A stretch of DNA of 64,000 nucleotides from Planctomycetota bacterium. GTDB lineage: Bacteria; Planctomycetota; UBA1135; GCA-002686595. Shown here piece after piece: positions 10,301-18,267 of this stretch (its first letter is position 1; the number at the start of each line of letters is the position of its first letter). Under the pieces are notes generated by a model. It saw only the letters and a list, made by a program, of their open reading frames with translations. It was not told the origin of the DNA and ran no database searches. The stretch spans positions 310,001 through 374,000 of the forward strand of contig JADJNY010000004.1 in the NCBI GenBank assembly GCA_016714045.1, written 5' to 3'. A program made the translations under genes and the position numbers.

Positions 10301-12601
10301 GCCGAGAACTTCACCCTCGCCGTTCAGGATCGGCTGGGACCAGCCCGAGCGGAGGCCGTGCTTCGAGAGGAGCGGCCAGAAGTTGGTCATCAGCGGATCC
10401 GACGCGAAGTCCTCGCTGATGCACAGCTGCTTGGTGTAGCTGGCGTGTCCGCACGTGCCGCCGTTCGGCTCGATCAGCAGGCCGTCGAGCGCTGCGAGGA
10501 TCTCCGCGTGGAACGATGGGCCGGCCGCGGGATGCAGGTGCACGCCGTCGACGTCGCGCAGCAAGATCCCGGCGATCATCCCGGGCACTTGGCGCTGGAT
10601 CCCCGTGACGAGGACGTCGAGCACCTGCTCCAGCGGGTTCTCGTCCAAGATCCTGCGCAGCGTCTCGCGCTGTGTGTCCTCGATCCAGCGCGTGTTCCGG
10701 CGCGCGAGCGCGAGGCCCGCGAGGCTCGCCGCCGTCTCGAGCACTTCGCATTCGGAGCGCGACGGCTCGCGTGACGCGTCGAAATAGAGGGCGAAGGTCC
10801 CGTGCACGTCGCGCTCAGGCGATAGGATCGGCTGCGACCAGATCGCGCCGACTCCGTACGCGGCGAGCAGCTCGCGGAACGGCAACATGCAGGGGTCGGT
10901 CGGGATGTGAGCGCTGATGACGCGCTCCTTGAACCAAGCCGCGGCTCCGCATGCGCCGCCCTGCGGACCGATCGTCAGGCCGTCGACCTTGGCGCTGAGG
11001 CCCGGATCGAGGTCGGGGGCGCTCGTTGCGTGAAGATGCTGTCCGTCCTGGTCGACAAGAAGGATCGACCCGCGCGAGCCGGGGATCTGCGCTTGGATGC
11101 TCCGCAGGATCTCTTCGAACAGCGTGTCCTCGGGCAGCCCCTCCAAGATCCGACGCAGGAGCCGCTCTTGGATCGACTGCAGTTCCGCAGCGAGCTTCTG
11201 CGCCGTGACGTCCTGGACGAGCGAAAGGACGGACAGGAGCTCGCCCTTCTCGTCCCGCAAGAGCGAGTCGTGCCAGGTACACTGCAGCGTGCGGCCCTGC
11301 TTCGTCCGCACGCGCGCCTCGTGCACGCTGCGGTCGACGCCCTGCGCTTGCATCCGCGCGAGCGTGACGGCGATCTCGCTCTCCGCACCGGAGAGGAATT
11401 CGAACTCCTCGTCGGCCGCGCGCCCGATCACGTCCGCGCTCTTCCAGCCGAAGAGTCGCTCCGCGCCATCGGACCAGCGGACGATGCGCAGGTCCCGGTC
11501 CCACTCGATCAGGGCGAGGGGCGAGTTGTCGACGTGGGCGTCGAGACGCTTCAACGCGTGCTGCAGCTCCCGTTCGACGCTGCGCAGCCGCGTGACGTCG
11601 ATGTTCACGCCGGTGACGCCTGTGATGCCGCGCTCCGTGCGCACGGGCGCCAGCACTGCGTGGAAGTACCGCTGGACTCCGTCGATCGTTCGCTCGAACT
11701 GTGCCTCGACGGTCTCGCCTTGAATGGCGCGGCGGTGGTTCTCGCGCCAGAAAGCCTCGATGTCGGGCGGATAGCCGAGCTCGGGCACCGTGCGACCGAT
11801 CATGCGGCCGTTGGCGCGCAGGTCGGTAGCGTTCTGCATGCGGACGCGGCCTTCCAGGTCCTGCACCCACACCTCGAACGGCAGGCTCTCGAGCGTCGCC
11901 GACAACGCGGCTTCGCTGCTCTCGGCGCGCAGGCGCGCCGTTTCCTCCGCGGCGAGCGCCCGCCGCGAGCTGCGGTGGAGGAGCACGAGCGGGAGCGGGA
12001 TGAGGACGAGCGTGATCAGGCCGAGCGCGATCCACCACGGGAGCGTCGCGGCGTGGACCTCGGCGTCGATGTCCGCCGTGGGCGTCATCGAAACGAGCGT
12101 CACGCCCTTCGCGCGCGAGCGGCCGATCGCGGCGATGAAACCTTCGCCCTCGACCTGAATCTCATCGCACCAGAGCACCTCGTTCTCCAATACCTCGCCG
12201 AGCCCCTTCTTCCCTCCGCCGGCCGGGTTCAGCGGCAAGTTGGACCACGAAGCACCGACGAGCTCGGGGCGATGCGTGTGCAGGAGGATCCGCTCGTTTG
12301 CATCGAGCACGACGAGCCGCGAAGACTCGAAGCGCCGGAGCTGCTCGAAGTTCTGCTGCAGGACCAGGAGCCCCGCGTGGTCGAGCGTGGCGCCGGGTTG
12401 GGAATCGACGAGGGACAGCCGGGCCTGGATGCCGTGGACGGCGGACTCCTGGCTGCGCACCATCAGCTCGGCATGGCTGCGCTCGAGCGCGAGGATGCCG
12501 ACCGTCAACGAGAGGACCAGCGCGAGGATGCCGGCGCCGAGCGCCAGCCGAGTCGAACGTCCGACAGCGTGCGTGACGACGTCCGACGTGCCCTGGGTCA
12601 T
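7364..12601 (-). CDS. multi-sensor histidine kinase, 2 PAS and 6 GAF domains
   Basis: 1745-residue membrane sensor kinase. A helix near residues 18-40 and another near 188-208 enclose an extracytoplasmic sensor of about 150 residues. Two PAS domains follow (about 228-350 and 355-480), then six consecutive GAF domains (about 490-1495), a HisKA domain with phospho-acceptor His near residue 1530 in SHDLRAPLRAI, and a HATPase_c domain with N box NLLTNAAKF, G1 box EDQGIGIAP and G2 box GTGIGLAIV. GAF 1-3 resemble one another (GGACG, GGTCG or CPCG motif and WSxPhh), while GAF 4-6 form a second, distinct set. The kinase core is phytochrome-like, but no chromophore Cys-His motif was recognised. The ATG before TQGTSDVV was chosen because it directly precedes the first helix. 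Its likely partner is the adjacent receiver protein. Confidence 0.92.
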   Translation of the reverse strand: MTQGTSDVVTHAVGRSTRLALGAGILALVLSLTVGILALERSHAELMVRSQESAVHGIQARLSLVDSQPGATLDHAGLLVLQQNFEQLRRFESSRLVVLDANERILLHTHRPELVGASWSNLPLNPAGGGKKGLGEVLENEVLWCDEIQVEGEGFIAAIGRSRAKGVTLVSMTPTADIDAEVHAATLPWWIALGLITLVLIPLPLVLLHRSSRRALAAEETARLRAESSEAALSATLESLPFEVWVQDLEGRVRMQNATDLRANGRMIGRTVPELGYPPDIEAFWRENHRRAIQGETVEAQFERTIDGVQRYFHAVLAPVRTERGITGVTGVNIDVTRLRSVERELQHALKRLDAHVDNSPLALIEWDRDLRIVRWSDGAERLFGWKSADVIGRAADEEFEFLSGAESEIAVTLARMQAQGVDRSVHEARVRTKQGRTLQCTWHDSLLRDEKGELLSVLSLVQDVTAQKLAAELQSIQERLLRRILEGLPEDTLFEEILRSIQAQIPGSRGSILLVDQDGQHLHATSAPDLDPGLSAKVDGLTIGPQGGACGAAAWFKERVISAHIPTDPCMLPFRELLAAYGVGAIWSQPILSPERDVHGTFALYFDASREPSRSECEVLETAASLAGLALARRNTRWIEDTQRETLRRILDENPLEQVLDVLVTGIQRQVPGMIAGILLRDVDGVHLHPAAGPSFHAEILAALDGLLIEPNGGTCGHASYTKQLCISEDFASDPLMTNFWPLLSKHGLRSGWSQPILNGEGEVLGTFAMYWRQRRRPSAREHQLLEIATNLAALAIERTQAQGVAATHQQVMRLVLEDAPLEDALSALLQGMERQMIGMRGAALIKAQDGRTLSFAAAPSLSREFARAVDGVEVRIGTCPCGQACATRDRVIVRDVNEHPLTNTLVGLFERESVRAAWSNPVVSVRGDILGSISMYWREPREPSHRESMLLDFTASLAGVVIDHARVEAERRRLTERLETLHEIGRAILASDTIEGIAGAAVDRVLTQVRCSRVSVMLLDPDVQSGRLIAVATRTATRVPVGSASAAQVLALHEASRLRAGILTTFEDLAALDPRPVRVSELQEEGLRAIVLAPLVLHGRLLGTLNVGLDRVGGLPEAEEDFVQEVADMLALAMEQLRLHERERDLTARLSTLNDIGRRILEVRSAQGIALTSIERIHEVLDCQRASVLLFDEAGLDYEIIAAVTRGPSSLPAGRRGPVSELYLGPTSSLREGRPWCVEDVSAHVPECPTLGPLLGDGIRSYTATPIALQGGLIGVLCVGRERTGRLEAVELDFLREVADLLAVGLQQVLLDEQLRARAEEHRRLSERLATLNQIGSAILHSRSSSELMASALSATRTSIQCPRASVALIDEQTDSVVLSAVDSAVPTQLLPGRTLQSKSTPSRDIEAMRSRPALQVIDLEASSDQSAHYAQLIREGVRSLAAIPLLAQGQLLGTLNLCFADRAGPTTSDRELGQEIARLLAVGLLQIRLHEKVRRNAEELEQRVLERTAELTEVNEELESYVRTVSHDLRAPLRAIQGLGTAVIEDYGDRLDVQGMDYLARMTSAAERMDRMLLDLLAYSRMGKTEIVLEPISTADVVREARNLVHAVLDASGAEIEIARDLSPMLGHRPTLVQAVSNLLTNAAKFVRPGVAPRIRIRTETSAGNVRLWVEDQGIGIAPEHQERIFRAFERLHPHDEYPGTGIGLAIVRRAAERMGGRAGVESQPGEGSRFWIELPLPRHRS

Positions 12602-13210
12602 GGTCGATAGGCTACCGGCCCGGTGTCCGCTCGCAACGAGTCGGTGCGCGTTCCGAGCGATTCGCGGGCACGAACGCACTTCGGTCCTCGCCCCTCCAGC
12701 CCGTGCGGCTCCACGTGCGTTCGCAGGAGCTCGGCTCCCCCGCCCGGGGCGGGGCCGAACATGTGCACTCGCTCGACCTGAGTCGCCCGCGACGGAAGGC
12801 GGTCCTTCGTGGCAGCTCCGTGCGCGCTCGAAGGCGTTCGACTGTAACCGTCCGGCGAACCCCATCAGTTTCTCGGCGTCGCGGCCGCGAAGCTGTCGGT
12901 CATGGACCGTCGGTTCGGCTCCTCTTCCTTACTCGGGGCTGTGCCGAGCACGGGCACGTGCGCGACCAGACGCGCCCGCGTTGGAACGCGGTCCTCCGAG
13001 GGAGCTCCGTGTGCGTCCGCGGGAGCTTGGCTCCCACGCCCAGTTCGGGACCGAGCAGGTCCACGCGCTGGGCTCGCCGCACCCGCGATGGACGCCCGTC
13101 GCGACCCGCGAACGTGTCGCCCGTGCACCGAGGGAGAGCCCCCCAGAAACGCCGCGCGCCGCCCGGGCCATGAGCCGAGGCGGCGCGCTGGGCCGAGGCT
13201 GGACGCGGGG
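12602..13210. other. 609-base intergenic region with degenerate repeats
   Basis: No credible gene lies between the kinase start and the stop of ctaF. The stretch is GC-rich and dominated by imperfect repeats, listed separately. Open frames on both strands are Arg/Pro/Ser-rich and resemble no family. The right part lies downstream of the respiratory operon; I did not find a convincing hairpin plus T-tract terminator there. Confidence 0.5.
12700..13110. repeat. degenerate ~100-base intergenic repeat, three copies
   Basis: Three diverged copies lie at roughly 12,711-12,830, 12,910-13,003 and 13,004-13,110. Shared pieces include a core of the form CCCGCG..GGAA.GCGGTCCT at about 12,787 and 12,977, AGCTCCGTGxGCG at about 12,812 and 13,002, and TGCGT(T/C)CGC(A/G)GGAGCT followed by GGCTCCC at about 12,716 and 13,012. 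The copies are about 70 percent alike by eye. Weak protein-like similarity appears between copies but in different reading frames, which argues that the repeat acts at DNA level. Confidence 0.5.
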
Positions 13211-13537
13211 TCAGCCCAGGTTGCGGCTCAGGTAGTCCTGCATCGTGAACGCGACCAGGATCGCGAACCACACCACCGAGGAGCCCACCATGATCCAGAC
13301 GATCTTCTTCGACCACAGGACGTGCATGAAAATCAGCACGACGAGCGTGGCCTTCGTGATCGCGATCAGGAGCGCCACGATCGTGTTGTAGGCGCCGAGG
13401 TCCATGCTCGCGGTCCAGACCGTGAGGAACGTCAGCGCGAACAGGAGCGCGATGACCGTGAAGTACATCTTCAGGGACACCACGTGGACGTGGTGGCCGC
13501 CGTGGCCGTGGGCCGGGCTGTGATCGTGACCGCTCAT
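13211..13537 (-). CDS. ctaF: caa3-type cytochrome c oxidase subunit IV
   Basis: 108-residue protein with a His-rich N-terminus (HDHSPAHGHGGHHVH) and three transmembrane helices: MYFTVIALLFALTFLTVW, AYNTIVALLIAITKATLVVL and a third ending in AFTMQDYL. The motif KATLVVLIFMHVLWSKK is characteristic of prokaryotic small subunit IV of caa3/cbb-like oxidases. Its ATG overlaps the TGA of subunit III by one base, so translation is coupled. It is the last gene of the respiratory operon. The subunit probably stabilises the oxidase and has no redox site. Confidence 0.9.
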   Translation of the reverse strand: MSGHDHSPAHGHGGHHVHVVSLKMYFTVIALLFALTFLTVWTASMDLGAYNTIVALLIAITKATLVVLIFMHVLWSKKIVWIMVGSSVVWFAILVAFTMQDYLSRNLG

Positions 13538-14298
13538 CAGTGGTGCCCTCCGAAGTGGTAGCCAAGGAGGTAGATCATCGGGAAGAGGAAGATCCACACG
13601 ATGTCGACGAAGTGCCAGTAGAGGCCGGACATCTCGAGCGCGTCGTGGTGCTCGGGGACGAACTCGCCCTTCTTCGCGCGCAGGAAGATCCAGGCCATCA
13701 GGCCGGCCCCCACGATCATGTGCGCGGCGTGGACGCCGGTCATCGCGAAGTAGAGGAAGAAGAAGATCTTCGCGTGCGGGATCTCCTCGGGGTGGGCCTG
13801 GAAGAACGGCGACACGTGCGCGGGGTCGGACATGAACGTCGGACCGGGCACGAGGTGGTGCTCGAACTTCTCCGCGTACTCGAAGTACTTGACGACGAGG
13901 AACGCGAGGCCGAACACGATCGTGAGCACGAGCATGATCAGCTGCGTCGGCTTGCTCCCCGTCGCGCCTCCGCGGACTGCGAGCGCCATCGTCAGCGACG
14001 ACGCGAGCAGGATCGCGGTGTTCGTCGCTCCGAGCGGCACGTTGAGCAGGTTGCTCGCGTGCGCAAACGCGTCCGGATACAGGTTCCGGTACACGATGTA
14101 GGCGATGAACAGGCCGCCGAAGAACATCACCTCCTGGACGAGGAAGGCCCACATGCCGTAGACGGCCGAGTCCTTCTGTTGCTCCAGGTCGTCGAAGTGA
14201 TGAGCGAGGCCCGGGTGGTGGGCGTGCCCGTGACCGGAGTCGCCGTGGGCCCCGTGGTGGGGAGCGGCGACGGGGGCTGCGTGTGCGCTAGTGGACAC
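13537..14298 (-). CDS. ctaE: cytochrome c oxidase subunit III
   Basis: 253-residue inner-membrane subunit of the heme-copper oxidase. The N-terminal 40 residues are His-rich. Helices follow from MWAFLVQEVMFFGGLFIAYI onward; the HFVDIVWIFLFPMIYLLGYH end is the invariant C-terminal signature of subunit III. YFAMTGVHAAHMIVGAGLMA is also diagnostic. Five to seven helices are visible, as expected for the short bacterial form. It overlaps the 3' end of ctaD by 11 bases and the start of ctaF by one base. Confidence 0.95.
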   Translation of the reverse strand: MSTSAHAAPVAAPHHGAHGDSGHGHAHHPGLAHHFDDLEQQKDSAVYGMWAFLVQEVMFFGGLFIAYIVYRNLYPDAFAHASNLLNVPLGATNTAILLASSLTMALAVRGGATGSKPTQLIMLVLTIVFGLAFLVVKYFEYAEKFEHHLVPGPTFMSDPAHVSPFFQAHPEEIPHAKIFFFLYFAMTGVHAAHMIVGAGLMAWIFLRAKKGEFVPEHHDALEMSGLYWHFVDIVWIFLFPMIYLLGYHFGGHH

Positions 14299-15952
14299 CG
14301 TGAGCTTCCTTGCCGGAGTACATCTCGTGGTAGGCGTACGCCTCTTGCGTCACGCGGGGCGTGACCTCGAAGTTGTGCGGGATCGGCGGCGTCTGCGTCT
14401 CCCACTCGAGGCCCGTGGCGCCCCAGGGGTTCTTCTCCGTGACGACCTTGCCGAACTTGAGCGACCAGATCAGGTTCACCGCGGCGAGCAAGTAGCCCGT
14501 GCCGAGCACGACCGCACCCGCCGAGGAGAGCACGTTGAGCACCTGGAACTCCGGCGCGTACGCGTGGTAGCGACGCGGCATGCCCATGTACCCGACGATG
14601 AACTGCGGGAAGAAGGTCATGTTGAACCCGACGAAGATGATCAACGCCGCGAGCTTACCCGTGAGCTCGTTGTACATGCGGCCGAACATCTTCGGCCACC
14701 AGTAGTGGAGCCCGCCGAAGAAGGCCGTCACCATCCCGCCCACCATCACGTAGTGGAAGTGGGCCACGACGAAGTAGTTGTCGTGCATGTGGATGTCGAG
14801 GCCCATGGCGGCGAGGAACAGGCCCGTCACGCCGCCGATCAGGAAGAGGCCGAAGAACGCGAGCACGTAGAGGAACGGCGTCGCGAACTCGACCGAGCCC
14901 TGATACAGCGTCGCGGTCCAGTTGAAGATCTTCACGGCAGTGGGCACGGCGATGAGCACCGTCAGCACCGAGAAGACGAGGCCCGCGTAGGCCGACTGAC
15001 CGCTGACGAACATGTGGTGGCCCCACACGAGGAAGCCCAGCACCGCGATCGCGAGCGACGAAAAGGCCACGAAGCTGTAGCCGAAGATGCGCTTGCGCGA
15101 GAAGGCGGCGACGAGCTCGCTGATCACGCCCATCGCCGGCAGGATCATGATGTAGACCGCCGGGTGGCTGTAGAACCAGAACATGTGCTCGAACAGGATC
15201 GGGTCGCCCCCCACCTTCGGGTCGAAGATCCCGATGTGGAAGATGCGCTCGAGCGCGAGCAGCAGCACGGTGATCGCGAGCACGGGCGTCGCCAGCACGT
15301 TGATCAAGGCCGTCGCGTACGACGCCCAGATGAACAACGGCAAGCGGAACCACGTCATCCCCGGCGCGCGCATCGTGTGCACGGTGACGAGGAAGTTCAG
15401 GCCCGTCAGGATCGACGAGAAGCCCGTGATGAACACCATGATCGCCGTCTCGGCCACGCGGGTGTTCGAGTACGTCGAGCTGTACGGCGCGTAAAACGTC
15501 CACCCCGTGTCGACGCCGCCCGTGGCCGCGACGAAGAGCGTCAGCAGACCGCCGACGACGAAGATGTACCAGGACAGCAGGTTGAGCTTCGGGAACGCGA
15601 CGTCACGCGCTCCGATCATCAACGGCAGGACGAAGTTACCCAAGACACCCGGCACGCCCGGGATGAGGAAGAAGAAGATCATCACCGCGCCGTGCATGGT
15701 GAAGATCTTGTTGTACGTCTCCGACTCCAGCACGTCGCCCTGCGGCGTGAGCAGTTCGGCGCGGATCATCATCGCGAACAGGCCGCCGATGGCGACGAAG
15801 AACGCGACGGTGAGGAGGTAGAGGATCCCGATGCGCTTGTGGTCGACCGTGAACAGCCACGACTTCCAGCTGTAGTCGTAGTTCAGGTACGTCTCGCGGT
15901 GCTCGGGCGCCGCGATCTTCGCGTGCGGCGCGGCGACGGCTTGGGCGCTCAC
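14288..15952 (-). CDS. ctaD: cytochrome c oxidase subunit I, A2-type
   Basis: 554-residue catalytic subunit with twelve helices. It carries the low-spin heme and heme-CuB ligands: His in FTMHGAVMIF, His in FWFYSHPAVYI, the His-His pair in VWGHHMFVSG and the closely spaced HxH of VVAHFHYVMVGG. The helix VI motif is YSHPAVYI rather than GHPEVYI. The missing Glu and the Tyr-Ser pair mark the A2 subtype of proton-pumping heme-copper oxidases, as in Thermus and Rhodothermus caa3. It receives electrons from the CuA/heme c subunit encoded just upstream and overlaps that gene by 4 bases. Confidence 0.97.
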   Translation of the reverse strand: MSAQAVAAPHAKIAAPEHRETYLNYDYSWKSWLFTVDHKRIGILYLLTVAFFVAIGGLFAMMIRAELLTPQGDVLESETYNKIFTMHGAVMIFFFLIPGVPGVLGNFVLPLMIGARDVAFPKLNLLSWYIFVVGGLLTLFVAATGGVDTGWTFYAPYSSTYSNTRVAETAIMVFITGFSSILTGLNFLVTVHTMRAPGMTWFRLPLFIWASYATALINVLATPVLAITVLLLALERIFHIGIFDPKVGGDPILFEHMFWFYSHPAVYIMILPAMGVISELVAAFSRKRIFGYSFVAFSSLAIAVLGFLVWGHHMFVSGQSAYAGLVFSVLTVLIAVPTAVKIFNWTATLYQGSVEFATPFLYVLAFFGLFLIGGVTGLFLAAMGLDIHMHDNYFVVAHFHYVMVGGMVTAFFGGLHYWWPKMFGRMYNELTGKLAALIIFVGFNMTFFPQFIVGYMGMPRRYHAYAPEFQVLNVLSSAGAVVLGTGYLLAAVNLIWSLKFGKVVTEKNPWGATGLEWETQTPPIPHNFEVTPRVTQEAYAYHEMYSGKEAHGVH

Positions 15953-16890
15953 TGCTTGCCTCCGCCCTGAGCCTTCAGGGACTTGATGTAGGCGACGAGT
16001 TGCATGATCTCTTCCTCGCCGACCTGGCCTTCATAGGTGTTCATGACGGGCTGGAAGCCCTTCACCACCTTCGCGAGCGGCTTGAGGATCGACTCGCGGA
16101 TGTACTCGTCGTTCACGACGGCTTCGCCGCCGCCTTCGAGCGCCACCTTCGTCCCGTAGACGCCGGCGAGCTCGGGTCCGCGCTGCCCCGCGCCGGCCAT
16201 GTGGCACGTGACGCAGCGCAGGTTCTCGAACAGCTTCTGGCCCGCGACTTCGGGCGCTTCGCCCGTGTTGCCGGACAGCCAGCGCTGGTACTCCTCGGGC
16301 TCGAGCACGTAGCACTCGCCGATCATCCCGGAGTGCTTCGTGCCGCAGTACTCGGCGCACTGGATGTGGTACTTGCCGGGCTTGGTCGCCTGGAACCACA
16401 TCTCGGTATAGCGGCCGGGGACCGTGTCCTTCTTCAAGCGGAAGGCCGGGATCCAGTAGCTGTGGAGCACGTCCTCCGAGGTCATCGTGAGTCGGATCGC
16501 GCGTCCGACCGGGATGTGGAGGTCGTTGATCTCCTTCTGGCCCGTCGGGTGCTGAACCTTCCACATCCACTGCTTGCCCGAGACGTAGAAGTCCATCACG
16601 TCCGGCGGCGGCTTGGCGGCGTAGAAGTAGACCTTCGCGCCCCACGCGAAGATGCCGATCGCGAGCACGCCGGGGATGAACGACCAGAGCAACTCGAGGC
16701 GCAACGAGCCCTCGATGTTGCCCGGCGCGACCCCCGGACGACGGCGATAGCGGATCGAGAGGAACAGGGCCGCGGCGAAGATGCCGACGGTGACCACCGT
16801 GCTCAGGATCACGAGGAACCAATACAGCGCATCCACCTGCGGCGCGAACGTCGAGGCAGACGGGGGTGTCAGGGGGAGTTCTTGAAGCAT
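15949..16890 (-). CDS. ctaC: cytochrome c oxidase subunit II with fused cytochrome c (caa3)
   Basis: 313-residue subunit. Two N-terminal helices (near residues 20-45 and 65-90) are followed by a periplasmic cupredoxin domain with the CuA site CAEYCGTKHSGMIG and an upstream His in DVLHSYWIP. A C-terminal cytochrome c domain has CVTCH near residue 227 and a plausible distal Met in FQPVMNTYEG. This fusion defines caa3 oxidases, in which electrons enter through a covalently attached heme c. The start at MLQELPLTPP leaves a 7-base gap after sco; an upstream ATG would overlap sco and add 13 unlikely residues. Confidence 0.95.
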   Translation of the reverse strand: MLQELPLTPPSASTFAPQVDALYWFLVILSTVVTVGIFAAALFLSIRYRRRPGVAPGNIEGSLRLELLWSFIPGVLAIGIFAWGAKVYFYAAKPPPDVMDFYVSGKQWMWKVQHPTGQKEINDLHIPVGRAIRLTMTSEDVLHSYWIPAFRLKKDTVPGRYTEMWFQATKPGKYHIQCAEYCGTKHSGMIGECYVLEPEEYQRWLSGNTGEAPEVAGQKLFENLRCVTCHMAGAGQRGPELAGVYGTKVALEGGGEAVVNDEYIRESILKPLAKVVKGFQPVMNTYEGQVGEEEIMQLVAYIKSLKAQGGGKQ

Positions 16891-16897
16891 GTTGGGC

Positions 16898-17779
16898 TCA
16901 GCCTCCTGCCTGCAACCGCGCCGCCGCACGCTCGCGTCGCAGATTGATCACCATGTAGGCGATCAGTGCGAGCACGGTGAGCACGGAGAGCGCCCTCACC
17001 GTGTTCACGACGGCGAAGCTGTACTTGCCGCTCAGCGGGTCGTAGTGGTAGCAGATCCAGAGGAACAGCTGGTCGGCGATCGTGCCGACCTTGCCGTTGG
17101 ACGAATCGACGATCGAGAGGCGCAGGTCGCGCGGCAGGAAGCGGATGCCGTAGAGGTACTTCGAGACCGTGCCTTCCGGCGTGGCGACCACGACGCCGGC
17201 GGCATGCGCGTATTGCTCGATCTCGTAGTCGTAGCCGTAGCGGAAGCCGACCTTCGACGTCAGCGCGTCGACGGACGAGTTGTGCCACGCGCGGTCGCTG
17301 CTCTCGCCCTCGGCGGGTGCGGTGTTCTGCGCGGGATCGGCGCAGAGGAAGTGCCACGCGCTCGCGGCCTCCGGCTTGCCGAGCAGCTCGAGGTACGCGG
17401 CCTTCTTCTCGCGAGCGAGCTCCGGCTTCTCGAGCGGGTTGATCGAGAACGTGACGATCTCGAAGTCGCGGCCAGGCTCGAGGCTCATCTCCTTCAAGCC
17501 GTCGACGAGGCCGTTCAGCACCTGCGTGCAGAGCTGCGGGCAGCCGAAATAGACCGGCGTGACGAGGACCGGCTTCTTGCCGAAGTAGTCCCCGAGCTCC
17601 ACCGAGCGCCCCTCTTCGTCGAGGAAGCGCAGCGAGAGGTCGAGCTCCGCGCCGAGCTTCTGGTCGAACGCGACCGATTCGCGAATGCGCGCGACGTGCT
17701 CGGGGTCGCCGGCCAATACCGGCGCCGCGCCGAGGGTCAACGCCACGAGGGCGCACGCGCTGCGGATCAGGTGCTTCAT
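16898..17779 (-). CDS. sco: SCO1/SenC family copper chaperone
   Basis: 293-residue exported protein with a signal peptide (SACALVALTLGAAPVLAG). A thioredoxin-like domain follows, with the copper-binding pair in YFGCPQLCTQVLNG (CxxxC) and a likely third ligand His in EQYAHAAGVV. A C-terminal helix (VLTVLALIAYMVINL) anchors it in the membrane, in contrast to the N-terminal anchor of mitochondrial SCO. The family delivers copper to the CuA site of subunit II, which is encoded immediately downstream. The long C-terminal anchored form is what I would expect in ACIII-caa3 clusters. Confidence 0.92.
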   Translation of the reverse strand: MKHLIRSACALVALTLGAAPVLAGDPEHVARIRESVAFDQKLGAELDLSLRFLDEEGRSVELGDYFGKKPVLVTPVYFGCPQLCTQVLNGLVDGLKEMSLEPGRDFEIVTFSINPLEKPELAREKKAAYLELLGKPEAASAWHFLCADPAQNTAPAEGESSDRAWHNSSVDALTSKVGFRYGYDYEIEQYAHAAGVVVATPEGTVSKYLYGIRFLPRDLRLSIVDSSNGKVGTIADQLFLWICYHYDPLSGKYSFAVVNTVRALSVLTVLALIAYMVINLRRERAAARLQAGG

Positions 17780-17802
17780 GAGGGGACCGGCGACGCCTGG
17801 CG

Positions 17803-18258
17803 TCAGCGCTTCTTCTCCGCGACCGGGAGCCCCTTCTGCAGGGTGAGCTCGATCGCCTTCTCGATGGGGATGTGAACGAGCTTGGATTCCTTGTCGACCC
17901 AGCCGTAGGTGGAGAGCTGGTCGTGCTCGCGCGCGTGGAGCGCCGACAGGGTCTGCGCCGTGAAGTACGTGCCCGCGGCGGGGTTCGCCTCGCTCTTGCC
18001 GGCGAGGAACTGCCCCTTCGCGTCGCGCGCCGTCTCGAGGCGCGGCTCGGGCGGCAAGGGGCGCTCCGTCGCGAGCGGGTGCTCGATGTTGTTCGCCAGC
18101 GGCACCGGCTGCTGCATGAACCAGTGGATCAGCAGGTTCATCGCGTAGAAGCTGCCGGCGCAGACGATCGCGAGGAAGATGAGGAACTGCACGAGCGGCG
18201 CCGCGTGGGCGTCGGTGCGCTCGTGGTCGTTGCCGAGGGCTTGGGTGGTGTGCTTCAC
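17803..18258 (-). CDS. single-pass membrane protein of the ACIII-caa3 operon
   Basis: 151-residue protein with a GTG start, one transmembrane helix (PLVQFLIFLAIVCAGSFYAM) and a periplasmic part with no heme or metal motif. The C-terminal segment YGWVDKESKLVHIPIEKAIE resembles a short conserved motif found in small proteins encoded next to cytochrome oxidase and ACIII genes in many bacteria. No biochemical role is known to me. Its position between actF and sco, nine bases after the actF stop, suggests an accessory or assembly subunit of the ACIII-caa3 supercomplex. Confidence 0.8.
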   Translation of the reverse strand: MKHTTQALGNDHERTDAHAAPLVQFLIFLAIVCAGSFYAMNLLIHWFMQQPVPLANNIEHPLATERPLPPEPRLETARDAKGQFLAGKSEANPAAGTYFTAQTLSALHAREHDQLSTYGWVDKESKLVHIPIEKAIELTLQKGLPVAEKKR

Positions 18259-18267
18259 GAGGTTGCT

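Noticed and set aside
12703..13173. Small Arg-rich protein encoded in the gap before ctaF
   Set aside because: Composition is low-complexity, the frame is interrupted relative to the repeats, and there is no start signal or family match.
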